In this document: positions 1 to 7,581 of the stretch, one piece after another
Position numbering within the stretch: the stretch's first letter is position 1
How the letters are laid out: every line of letters begins with the position of its first letter
Source of the DNA: an uncultured Alphaproteobacteria bacterium
GTDB taxonomy: Bacteria > Pseudomonadota > Alphaproteobacteria > GCA-2731375
Assembly: GCA_951812805.1 (NCBI GenBank)
Contig: CATOSZ010000002.1
Location: 62,001-126,000, forward strand
Length of the DNA: 64,000 nucleotides
Direction: 5' to 3'
Program-made: the position numbers and the translations under genes
Notes under the pieces: generated by a model
What the model saw: only the letters and a program-made list of their open reading frames with translations
What the model was told of the DNA's origin: nothing
Databases searched by the model: none

Positions 1-455
1 CAGCAAGGCGGTGGCTATCAATTGGACCTTTTCGACGAGGCCCTGATGAAGGCGCTGCGCCCCGAGGCCCCTGGTGACGGCGGAACCGGAACTGGAGCCT
101 GCGAGGTGCCACAAGTGCGCACGGCGTTGGACCGGCAACGAGCCTTGACGCAAGACCTGATGGAACGGGTGGTGAGTTCCGCCAACCTGAACCAAGCCTA
201 CAAGCGGGTGAAGGCGAACAAGGGGTCGGCGGGCGTGGATGGGATGACCATCCAAGACCTGCGGCTCTGGCTCGTCGATCACAAGGACGCGCTGGTGGCG
301 GCGTTGTCGCGAGGCGACTATCGGCCCCAACCGGTGAAGGGGGTCTCGATCCCCAAGCCGGGAGGCGGGATGCGGCAATTGGGCATCCCGACGGTGCTGG
401 ATCGTCTGGTTCAGCAAGCCATCCTGCACGTCCTTCAGCCGATCCTCGATCCGGG
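1..455 (+). pseudogene. Group II intron reverse transcriptase, N-terminal fragment
   Basis: The frame is open from the window edge, so the true start may lie upstream; a TTG at 22 and an ATG at 46 are possible starts. The fragment has the N-terminal part of LtrA-like intron proteins: the conserved helix with NKGSAGVDGM (near residue 70), then YRPQPVKGVSIPKPGGG and LGIPTVLDRLVQQA. Such proteins splice and reverse-transcribe group II introns. Coding stops just after ILDP, before the YGFRP block and the YADD catalytic motif, because the IS21-family element starts at 456. The C-terminal two thirds are absent from the window. It is certainly non-functional as it stands. Confidence 0.85.
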
Positions 456-481
456 TGTCAATCAGCATTTAATTCTGACCC
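456..481 (+). repeat. IS21 left terminal inverted repeat, copy 1
   Basis: The 26-bp end begins TGTCAATCAGCAT and ends CTGACCC. The right end, read inward on the minus strand from 3431, begins TGTGAATCGGCAT and ends CTGACCC. A second copy of the GCAAAATTGACCC motif sits at 491-505. These are the expected IstA binding repeats. Confidence 0.85.
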
Positions 482-525
482 CCTATCGGCGTGCAAAATT
501 GACCCCCCCCCCTTGCTTCGACGGA

Positions 526-632
526 GGTTGTCCCGGTAGTCCACGGGAGGGCCCCGCGCGGCTTCGTGTAGCGCTTTGCGTTACGCGGAGCGAAGCCGCG
601 TGGGAGGGGCCTGTGGGCCCACCGGGACAACC
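526..632. repeat. Large hairpin in IS21 passenger region, copy 1
   Basis: Outer arms 526-537 and 621-632 form a perfect 12-bp stem (GGTTGTCCCGGT). Inner arms 557-566 and 591-600 form a perfect 10-bp stem (CGCGGCTTCG). The tip (GTAGCGC against GCGTTAC) pairs with one G-U. The structure is about 107 nt and contains no convincing ORF. It may shield the element from outside transcription or be a structured RNA; the role is unknown. It is identical in copy 2 (24000-24106). Confidence 0.75.
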
Positions 633-743
633 GGGCCGGCGGCGGAACGTGGGGATCAGGTGGGGTTCTTGAAGTGGCAATGAGCTTTTGAAGTAGTGTC
701 CAGACTGTTCTGCAAGTTTGTCATGGCTGCCGATGAGGGCCAC

Positions 744-793
744 CGGCATGCCTGGCGCGGAGATTTCGATTGCTCGGAGCGCCAGGCATGCCG
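744..793. repeat. 15-bp perfect inverted repeat with adjacent terminator-like hairpin
   Basis: Arms 744-758 and 779-793 (CGGCATGCCTGGCGC) are perfect complements with a 20-nt loop. Right next to it, 795-810 forms a second hairpin (GCCGCC-GTCA-GGCGGC) followed by TTTCT on the plus strand, which resembles a short intrinsic terminator. Both lie just past the relic transposase stop. The same structure is at 24218-24267 in copy 2. Confidence 0.65.
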
Positions 794-801
794 AGCCGCC
801 G

Positions 802-960
802 TCAGGCGGCTTTCTGGATGCGTTCGCTTTTGCTCTCCTTGAGATGGATCATGTTGAGCTAGCGGTTGGCATCCAGCCAGTCCTCATGGATTTCGATCGC
901 GAGAGCCCGGACCAGCCGGAGGCAGCTCATCCACCCCATCGGCCCGGACTTGTGCCCCAG
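802..960 (-). pseudogene. IS256-family transposase, C-terminal relic with amber stop
   Basis: The minus strand from 960 reads LGHKSGPMGWMSCLRLVRAL, then AIEIHEDWLDANR, a TAG at 861-859, then LNMIHLKESKSERIQKAA and a stop. Mutator-type (IS256) transposases end with a block like RYLNM, so the TAG probably replaces the Tyr codon by one base change. Only 53 codons remain and the catalytic DDE residues are absent. Upstream the frame closes at a TAG next to 960. Confidence 0.65.
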
Positions 961-1025
961 CTACGAAACCCCTTTTGCAGAACAATCTGTACAGGACCCG
1001 TTTTGATTTGCCCGCCTTTGCGATG

Positions 1026-1074
1026 AAAGCCCCCAGGCTGATTGGCTCCATATAGCGGATCAGCCTGGGGCTTT
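1026..1074. terminator. Hairpin terminator after istB, copy 1
   Basis: Arms 1026-1042 and 1059-1074 (AAAGCCCCAGGCTGAT type, one bulged C) form a strong stem flanked by A and T runs on both sides. It sits 14 bases downstream of the istB stop and could end transcription from either side. The copy 2 equivalent is 24500-24548. Confidence 0.65.
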
Positions 1075-1087
1075 GCTTACAGGGCGG

Positions 1088-1819
1088 CTACTTTTGTCGT
1101 CGCTGTTTGCTTTGTGCGAAGCGGTAAGACATGTTGCCTGTTTCGATGATTGCGCAGTGATGCGTTACACGATCCAGCAACGCGGTTGTCATTTTTGCAT
1201 CTCCGAAGACGGAGACCCATTCCCCGAACTCCAGATTGGTGGTGATGATGACGCTGGTCTTCTCATAGAGTTTGCTGATCAGGTGGAACAAGAGCGCACC
1301 GCCGGATTTGGGGAATGGGATATAGCCCAGTTCGTCGATGATGACGCAATCCATGGCCGTCAGTTGCCGGATGATCTTGCCGGCGTTGCCTTCGGCCTGT
1401 TCCTTGATCAGCGCATTGATCAGATCGACGGCGTTGAAGAAACGGACCTTCTTTCCCTGATTGATCAACAGCGTCCCCAGAGCAATGGCGATGTGGGTTT
1501 TGCCCGTACCGGTTCCGCCCACCAGAATGAGGTTGTGGGCCTCCTGGGTGAACTGCCCTGAGCAGAAGGGGTCGATTTGCGCTTGGGTGACGGCGGCTAG
1601 GCCGTAATCGAAAGTGGCGAAGTCCTTATGGTGGGGGAACTTCGAGGCCCGCATTTGGTGCTGGATAGAGCGCACCCGGCGCTCTACAGTCTCGGCGTCG
1701 ATCAGTTGCTTTATCGCAGTGGTCAGACTTGGCGGCTTGCGCGCGGCCAGCAAAGCTTCGGCGCAAGCCGCCATTCCATACAGCCTCAGGGCGATCAGTT
1801 GGTCTATCAAAGCTTTCAT
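1088..1819 (-). CDS. istB: IS21-family helper ATPase IstB, copy 1
   Basis: IstB is the AAA+ ATPase that helps the IstA transposase choose and use targets. The protein has 243 residues with the chosen start, the usual family length. It begins [17 protein letters not shown] and has a Walker A motif [11 protein letters not shown] near residue 105 and a Walker B region [12 protein letters not shown] near residue 165. The ATG at 1819-1817 overlaps the istA stop as ATGA, which fits translational coupling; an earlier in-frame start at 1843 is less likely. The gene is intact and identical to the copy at 24562-25293. Confidence 0.93.
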   Translation of the reverse strand: MKALIDQLIALRLYGMAACAEALLAARKPPSLTTAIKQLIDAETVERRVRSIQHQMRASKFPHHKDFATFDYGLAAVTQAQIDPFCSGQFTQEAHNLILVGGTGTGKTHIAIALGTLLINQGKKVRFFNAVDLINALIKEQAEGNAGKIIRQLTAMDCVIIDELGYIPFPKSGGALLFHLISKLYEKTSVIITTNLEFGEWVSVFGDAKMTTALLDRVTHHCAIIETGNMSYRFAQSKQRRQK

Positions 1820-3315
1820 GCGACGGCCTCCCCGGCAACGCACAGCGTCTCATAGCGCTTGCAGTCCGCTTCGGGCCGCAAGGTCAGTTGCGGATAGGCG
1901 TGGCTCTCGCCCCATGGCGCGATGACCGGCTCCACCAGTTGGTTGATCAGATTGATGATGGCCGGAAGGCGCAGCGTGTTCTGCTCCACGGCCAGTTCAC
2001 AGGCTATCTCGACCACCTCGATCCCGTGATCCTGGGCCAGCAGGAGCAGATCGACAAACTCCCGGTCCCCGCCTTTGCCGGCCATGTAATGCGCCCTGAC
2101 CCGGTGCATCGCCTCAGGCAATTGCCAACCCACAAAGGGCGCGCCATCTCTCAGCGCGCCGGGCTTGCGGTCGAGTAGGGGCAGGTAATGCCAGGGCTCG
2201 AAATAGCTGGCGTTGCGGGTAAAGCGGCGCTTGTGCTCGGCAATCACATTCTGCCCTGACACAACCACGATCCGGTCCGCATAGGCGCGCAGAGAGACAA
2301 GCTCCCCGGCGAACCGGGAGGGGACGCTATAGCGATTGGTGGCATATTGGACCAGACAGGTAGAGCGGACACGAGCGGCCTTCTCAACATAGCCGTCAAA
2401 AGCCCGGCCCAGGGGACGCAGTTCGGCGCACTCGTCTGCGAACACGTCCGAGATCTTGCGATCCGATTGTTCGGGGTGGGCGCGATTCGCCAATTCCTCG
2501 CAGCGCAGACGCAACCAGCCGTTCAGCGCATCCAGATCGTCAAAGGCGGGCTTGGGCGCAAACAGCTGTCCCCGCAGGAACCCAACCTGGTTCTCAATCT
2601 GACCCTTCTCCCACCCCGCCGCGGGTGTGCAAGCAACCGGTTCCATCACATAGTGGTTCATCAACGCCAGAAAGCGCGGATGGAACACACGGTCCTTAGA
2701 GCGCGAAACATAGGTTACCATCGTCTTGGGGTTGTCGATGATCACCCGGCGCGGTACGCCGCCATAGAAAGACATCGCCCGTGCAAAGGCGTCCAGCACC
2801 ATCTCCTGAGATTCGCTGGGATAGGCAACAACAAAGGGCTTGCGGCTATGACATAGGCGGAAGTGGGCAACCTTTACCTTCTGCTCGACACCGCCCAGGA
2901 CAGCGTATTCCGTGCTCCAGTCAAACTGGAGCGCGTCACCTGCCGTAAAGTGCAACGGAATGAACGCATCCCCCGATCCGGCGCCAGAACGCTTCAGGTC
3001 GCGGACAAACCTCTGAACCGTCGAGTAGGATCCGCTATAGCCTTCCGACACAAGCTGCTCATAAAGCTTCTTGGCCGTCCGGCGCTCACGGCGCGGGCGC
3101 CCCAGGTCCTGCTCAAAGAGCGCCCGAAGCCGGCTGGCGAAGCCATCGCTAAGCTTACGCCGGACGGGTGAAACGCGCCGCTGATAGCTCGGTGGATCGC
3201 CGTCCTTCAGATACTTCTTAATCGTGTTCCGCGACAAACCAGTCTGACGAGATACAGATCGGATACTCCGACCCTCCCGTAATATCCAACGTCGGATCTT
3301 CAATACGCTTTCCAT
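1816..3315 (-). CDS. istA: IS21-family transposase IstA, copy 1
   Basis: IstA is the DDE transposase of IS21-family elements. The 499-residue protein begins [15 protein letters not shown] and has an N-terminal helix-turn-helix ([17 protein letters not shown], near residue 20). The integrase core has the first acidic residue in [11 protein letters not shown], the second in VIIDNPKT and the Glu in [16 protein letters not shown]-terminal beta-barrel region follows ([20 protein letters not shown]). An in-frame GTG at 3342 would add nine residues, but ATG 3315 matches family starts better. It is followed by istB with an ATGA overlap. Intact and identical to copy 2. Confidence 0.93.
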   Translation of the reverse strand: MESVLKIRRWILREGRSIRSVSRQTGLSRNTIKKYLKDGDPPSYQRRVSPVRRKLSDGFASRLRALFEQDLGRPRRERRTAKKLYEQLVSEGYSGSYSTVQRFVRDLKRSGAGSGDAFIPLHFTAGDALQFDWSTEYAVLGGVEQKVKVAHFRLCHSRKPFVVAYPSESQEMVLDAFARAMSFYGGVPRRVIIDNPKTMVTYVSRSKDRVFHPRFLALMNHYVMEPVACTPAAGWEKGQIENQVGFLRGQLFAPKPAFDDLDALNGWLRLRCEELANRAHPEQSDRKISDVFADECAELRPLGRAFDGYVEKAARVRSTCLVQYATNRYSVPSRFAGELVSLRAYADRIVVVSGQNVIAEHKRRFTRNASYFEPWHYLPLLDRKPGALRDGAPFVGWQLPEAMHRVRAHYMAGKGGDREFVDLLLLAQDHGIEVVEIACELAVEQNTLRLPAIINLINQLVEPVIAPWGESHAYPQLTLRPEADCKRYETLCVAGEAVA

Positions 3316-3405
3316 CAATACCACCTGCTCTTTCCTCCGCACTGTTCCGTGCGGATGCTAGCGTTCCAGGTGGGTCAATTCTTACCGCTCATAACCCACC
3401 AAAGT

Positions 3406-3431
3406 GGGTCAGTTTTGCATGCCGATTCACA
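3406..3431 (-). repeat. IS21 right terminal inverted repeat, copy 1
   Basis: Partner of the left repeat, 20 of 26 positions identical. A second inner repeat, read on the minus strand as TAAGAATTGACCCA, lies at 3371-3384. The base beyond the repeat (C at 3432) is the same at both copies, as is the G before the left end, so the element could be one base longer at each side. Confidence 0.8.
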
Positions 3432-6130
3432 CGCTGAGACGCGATCTCGCGAAGACCGGCGAGGCGGCCGGCAAGACGGGCAAGCGGGCCAAGAGGACCG
3501 GCAAGGACATCGACGGGCTCGGCGACGGGGCGTCCCGGGCCGCGAGCCAAGTCGACGGCCTCGGCAGGAAAGCCAGGAAGGCGGGCACGGAAGTCGACGA
3601 CCTCGGCAGGAAGGCGAAGAAGGCCGGGGATAAAGTCAAAGGCTTTGGCAAGAAAGCCAAGGGCGCGGGCGATGGCGTGGGCGGCGCTGGCCGGAGCGCG
3701 CTGGCTTTCGCCGGCGCGTTGCGCGGCCTGTTACCGGTCGCCGTGGCGCTGACGGCGATTGGCCTCACCAAGGAGATCGTGGATACAGGCCGGGCGATGG
3801 AACGGCTCGAGTTCCGCTTCCGCGCGGCGGCGGGCAGTGCCGAGGCGGGCGCGGCGGAGCTGGCCTTCGTGCGCGCCGAGGCCGAGCGGCTCGGGATCGC
3901 TTTCCAAGGCGCGGCGGCGGCCTATTCTGGCTTCGCGGCGGCGGCCAAGGGCACGGCGCTCGAGGGCGAGGCGGCGCGGGAGATCTTCACGGCGGTGGCC
4001 GAGGCGGGCCGGGCGATGGGGCTTTCCGCCGAGCAACAGCAGGGCGCGCTGCGGGCCCTGGAACAGATGATTTCCAAGGGCACGGTCGCGTCGGAGGAGC
4101 TCCGTGGTCAGCTCGGCGAGCGGCTGCCGGGCGCTTTCCAGCTGGCCGCGCGCGCCATGGGGGTGACCACCAAGCAGCTCGGCGAGATGCTGCAACGCGG
4201 CGAGATCCTCGCCGATGATCTGTTGCCCAAGCTGGCGCGGGAGCTCCGCGCCTCGGTCGCCGAGGCTCTGCCGGGAGCGATGGAGGGGGCCGACGCGGCG
4301 ATCACCCGGCTGGAGAACGCGATTTGGGACCTCGGCGTGGCGATCGCCGAGAGCGGCGTGCTCGATCTTGCCGCGAGCCTGGCCAAGGCGGGCACGGCGG
4401 TGGTCCGGTTCGCGACGCCGGGCGGCGATCTGTCGCGAGCGGATCTGGAGGGCAACATCTCCGTCGCGGAGACAGCGCTCGGTGGACCTATGGCCGGGAG
4501 CACGCGTCGGAACATCGAGGCGCAGATAAAGAGGTGGCGCCGAGAGCTGGAGAAATTCAGCGCCGAGATTGCCGCCGAGGCCGCCGCCAAGGCGGACGCG
4601 TTTACCACCGACGCGACGCTCGATCATTACAACCGAGATGCCGCCACCGCCCCGAGCAAGGCGGCCGGGAAGGCGCTGGCCCAGCTCGAGCGGCAAATCG
4701 CGCTCACCGGCAAGTTGAGCCAGGAGCAGATCGCCGCTTGGGAGATCGCGGAGGGCCGCTGGAAGGCCGAGAGCCAGGCGACGAAAGAGCGCTTGTTGGC
4801 GGGTGCCCGGCAACTCGATCAGTTGGCCGAGGAGGGCCGTGATGCCGAAGAGACCGCGCGGAAGGGCAAGGCCGCCACGCGGGCGCGCACGGCGGCGCTC
4901 GAGGACCTGAAGGCCCAGGCGCTGGCCCTGCTGCCCGCCTACCAGCGCGAGCGGGCCGAGATCGAGATCTGGAAGACGGAGACCCTCGCCGCGCTCGACG
5001 GGGTGGGCGCGGCGCGGGAAGAGCGTGCCGCCCGGCGGGCCGAGGTCGAGCGTATCGCCGCCGAGAAGATCCGCCGGCTGGACCAGGCCGAGACCAAGCG
5101 CCGCCGCGATATGGCGGCCGAGGAAGAGGGGCACCGAAACAAGGCGATCGAGGCGGCCGAGGAAGAGGCTGAACGCCGGCTGCGCGCCTCCCGGCACTGG
5201 CAAGACGGCGCGATTCGGGGCTTGAAAGACTATGGCGAAGCGGCGACGGACGCCGGCCAGCGGGCCGAGGACGCCGTGGGCGACGGCGCCAAGCGCATGG
5301 AGGACGCACTCACCGGCTTCGTGACGTCGGGCAAGCTCGAGGTCAGCGATCTCGCCGACCACATCATCGCCGAGATGGCGCGGGCCGCCATCCGGCAGAA
5401 CATCACCGGGCCGCTGGCGAGCGGCTTCGGTAGTATGCTCGGCAGTCTGTTCGGCGGCGGGAACGCCATCGCCGACTCCGGCGTCGGGTTTGACAGCCCG
5501 GGCGGCGTCGGGCCACACGACTTCCGGCTATTCCACGCCGGCGGCATCGTCGGCGCCCCCGGCGGCACGCGCCGTGCCGTTCCGCCCGCGATCTTCGCCC
5601 AGGCCCGGCGCTGGCACGCCGGCGGGGTCGTCGGCTTACGCGGCGGCGAGGAGCCGGCGATCCTGGAGAAGGGCGAGGAGGTGCTGACGGCGCGGGACCC
5701 GCGCCACCGCGACAACCTCGCCCAGGTACCGCGCGCCCTCCCCCTCGACCTCGCCCTGAAGGCCGAGGTGGCGTTGACGCTGCCCGAGAGTGTGAAGGAC
5801 GATCTGGCCGGGCTGTTCGCCCCGCCGCGCGGGCGCCACTTCGTGGACCGGCTGCGACCCGAGCAGATCCCCGTCGCCTACGAAGTGATGCCGCGCGGCG
5901 ATGCACCGGCCGGCAACGCGGCAGCGAAGGCCCGCGCGCCCGCCGTGCCGCCGCCGGCCGCCCCTGTCATCAACATCAGCAATCAGGGCACGCCACAGCG
6001 CGAGGTGAGCCGCACCGCGCGCTTCGAAGACGGGCAATGGGTGGTCGATCTGGTCGTCACGGACGGCCTGAACGGCGGCCCCATCGCGAGCATGGTCGAG
6101 ACGATCGGGAGGCGTGGCGGCGCCCGATGA
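3432..6130 (+). pseudogene. Phage tail tape measure protein, N-terminus lost to IS21
   Basis: Tape measure proteins set the tail length of siphoviruses and are carried inside the tail tube. The remaining 898 or so codons begin TLRRDLAKTGEAAG directly at the IS21 end. They show an Ala/Lys-rich helical start, a hydrophobic segment (LALAFAGALRGLLPVAVALTAIG type), the tape-measure domain (LGIAFQGAAAAYSGFA, SKGTVASEELRGQLGERLPG), a long Glu/Arg/Ala coiled region, and the lambda-type C-terminus (FGSMLGSLFGGG, FHAGGIVG, ILEKGEEVLTARDPRH). The original start codon is missing. Its stop overlaps the next gene as ATGA. Without a new promoter the whole tail operon is probably silent. Confidence 0.88.
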
Positions 6131-6498
6131 CCGCGTGGCCCGCATACGCGGTTGTCGAGGCCGATGGCTATGAGGTCGTTCAGGACGTCGACGTCCGCCG
6201 CACGACGTTCGAGAGCGGCGCGGTGCGCCAGGCCCGCCGGTCGACCTCGGCGCTGCTGGTGCGCATCGTGCGGGTCCATATCGACAGCGACGCCGATCTC
6301 GCGCGCTTCCGGGTCTGGGCGGCGCGCCACGCCCACCGCTGGTTCGCCTGGAACGACCCGCACGATGGCGTCCTTCGCCGGGCGCGGGTGCGCGGTGGCG
6401 CCGGCTCCATCCGCTACGCCGCGCGCTCTCCCGCCCAGGACAGACGCTACTGGGCGGCCGCCCTGGAAATCGAGGGCCTGGAGGCGGACCGGATATGA
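6127..6498 (+). CDS. Small phage tail protein
   Basis: This 123-residue protein starts at the ATG that overlaps the tape measure stop (ATGA) and ends by overlapping the next gene in the same way. It lies between the tape measure gene and the peptidase gene, where minor tail proteins of lambda-M or GTA type occur. It has no signal peptide or membrane segment. Visible features are an Arg-rich centre and HRWFAWNDPHDGVLRRARVRGG near residue 80. I do not recognise a named family with certainty; a structural minor tail role is inferred from its position. Confidence 0.7.
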   Translation: MTAWPAYAVVEADGYEVVQDVDVRRTTFESGAVRQARRSTSALLVRIVRVHIDSDADLARFRVWAARHAHRWFAWNDPHDGVLRRARVRGGAGSIRYAARSPAQDRRYWAAALEIEGLEADRI

Positions 6499-7166
6499 CG
6501 ACAGCACGATTCCGCCGCACGCTCTCCACCCTCGGCGCCGACGACGTGGTGCTGGCCGCCCTGGAGATCCGCCACCCGGCGATAACCGACCCGGTGCGCG
6601 TGGTCTCCCACACGACACCGATCACGATCGGCCGGCACCGTTACGATGCGCTCGGCTTCATGCTGCGCCTGGCCGACGACGTCGAGGGCCGCGCCCCCTC
6701 GGCCGAACTCGTGCTCGACAACGTCGGCCGCGATCTGACGCAATGGATCGAGCGCGCGGGTGGGGCCGCCGGCGCCACCTGCCGGGTAATGCTGGTGCTC
6801 GCCGCGCGCCGCGCCATCGAATGGGAGGCGGTGCTGGACGTCCTGCACGTGCGCTACGACGACGAGCGGGTGACGGTCACGCTCGGCTACGATCCGCTGC
6901 TGGACCGCGACGCGGTCGCCGTGCGGTACGACCCCGAGACCGCGCCCGGCCTGTTCGGCGCGGCGACGGCCGCCAACGGCCCGACCGGTGGCGGTGGCGA
7001 CGTCGACGTCGACCCGCCGCCACCACCCCCACCGCCGTCGCCAGCGCCTGGATCCTTGGGCCCGTCCGACGATCAGGGCGAGAGCGACCACGGCGACGAC
7101 GGCCCCGACGGCCCCGACGGCCCCGAAGATAGCGCCTCGCCCGACGACGGAGGGATCGATGTCTGA
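6495..7166 (+). CDS. Phage tail protein, DUF1833-like
   Basis: The 223-residue protein begins MTTARFRRTLSTLGADDVVLAALEIRHPAI. This resembles the DUF1833 family found beside NlpC/P60 genes in tail operons (moderate certainty). The folded part covers about residues 1-150. The tail is low complexity: a proline run (near residue 175), then acidic Asp/Gly/Pro repeats from three near-identical 9-base units at 7101-7127. It overlaps the preceding gene by ATGA and the following gene by 8 bases, so all the tail genes are probably co-translated. Confidence 0.7.
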   Translation: MTTARFRRTLSTLGADDVVLAALEIRHPAITDPVRVVSHTTPITIGRHRYDALGFMLRLADDVEGRAPSAELVLDNVGRDLTQWIERAGGAAGATCRVMLVLAARRAIEWEAVLDVLHVRYDDERVTVTLGYDPLLDRDAVAVRYDPETAPGLFGAATAANGPTGGGGDVDVDPPPPPPPPSPAPGSLGPSDDQGESDHGDDGPDGPDGPEDSASPDDGGIDV

Positions 7167-7581
7167 AGCCGCCGCCACGTCGCGACACTGGAGCGAGGCC
7201 TACATCGGCCGACCTTATATCGAAGGCGCCTTCGACTGCGCCGATCTCGTCGCTCTCGTCCTGGCCGAGCGCTTCGCCCGGCACTGGTCGCCGCCGCCGC
7301 GCGCCCGGGGCGTGCGCGGGCGCGACGCCCAGGTGGGCGCGCTCGCCACTGAATACGCCCGCCCCCTCGCCCACGGCGAGAGAGCGACAGAGGGCGACGG
7401 CGTGCTGATGCGCGCCGCCGGCCGGCGGCGCGGCCTCGGCCACCACATCGGCCTCCACGTCGGAATCGAAAGCGACGCCTGGGTGCTGCACTGTCAGCGG
7501 GGCGTCGGCACCGTGCTGCACCCCGCCGCCAGCCTGGCGGCCCGTGGCCTCGAGATCCAAGGCCTGTACCGGTGGCTGTAA
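7159..7581 (+). CDS. NlpC/P60-like tail peptidase
   Basis: The 140-residue protein has the arrangement of small NlpC/P60 cell-wall peptidases found in tail operons. A possible catalytic Cys lies in EGAFDCADLVALVLAERF (residue 26). A His follows in LGHHIGLHVGIESDAWVLHC (residues 95-112). It would cut peptidoglycan locally during DNA entry or help assemble the tail tip. The ATG at 7159 lies 8 bases before the end of the upstream gene. The stop overlaps the next gene, whose GTG is at 7572. The peptidase call rests on motif spacing and position. Confidence 0.75.
   Translation: MSEAAATSRHWSEAYIGRPYIEGAFDCADLVALVLAERFARHWSPPPRARGVRGRDAQVGALATEYARPLAHGERATEGDGVLMRAAGRRRGLGHHIGLHVGIESDAWVLHCQRGVGTVLHPAASLAARGLEIQGLYRWL

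Larger units (their letters stand above)
698..992 (-). mobile_element. MITE-like relic of an IS256-family element
   Basis: Inverted repeats at 698-715 and 975-992 match at 16 of 18 positions (GTCCAGACTGTTCTGCAA type). Between them, on the minus strand, is the C-terminal end of a mutator-type transposase. This looks like an internal deletion derivative that kept both ends and the 3' end of its gene. It lies inside the IS21-family element and is present in both copies, so it was acquired before that element duplicated. Confidence 0.6.
456..3431 (-). mobile_element. IS21-family insertion sequence, copy 1
   Basis: The element is 2976 bp. Its ends are imperfect 26-bp inverted repeats (456-481 and 3406-3431, 20 of 26 identical) beginning TGT. 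Each end has a second internal copy of the same motif (491-505 and 3371-3384), the multiple terminal repeat layout known for IS21-family ends. It carries istA and istB in the usual overlapping order on the minus strand. About 600 bp downstream of istB is passenger DNA with hairpins and an IS256-type relic. No target duplication is visible: left flank ends CCGGG and right flank begins CGCTG. Copy 2 is at 23931-26905; the only difference I found is one C in the run at 503-512. Confidence 0.93.

Noticed and set aside
22..672. Intron RT frame continuing past 456
   Set aside because: Codons after 455 belong to the IS21 end and hairpin region, as shown by the identical tail on the unrelated frame ending at 24146.
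859..861. TAG as a recoded (pyrrolysine) codon in the IS256 relic
   Set aside because: The frame is a 53-codon fragment with no start and closes at another stop; decay explains it.
1073..1561. A 162-residue plus-strand frame inside IS21
   Set aside because: It is the shadow of istB. The minus-strand frame has Walker motifs and the istA overlap.
3731..5518. A 595-residue antisense open frame over the tape measure gene
   Set aside because: High GC content makes long shadow frames. The sense frame has clear tape-measure motifs; the antisense frame has none and is Arg/Gly/Leu-rich.
7101..7127. Short tandem repeat as a CRISPR-like array
   Set aside because: Three 9-base units coding Asp-Gly-Pro in a tail protein; no spacers. 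It is coding low complexity.
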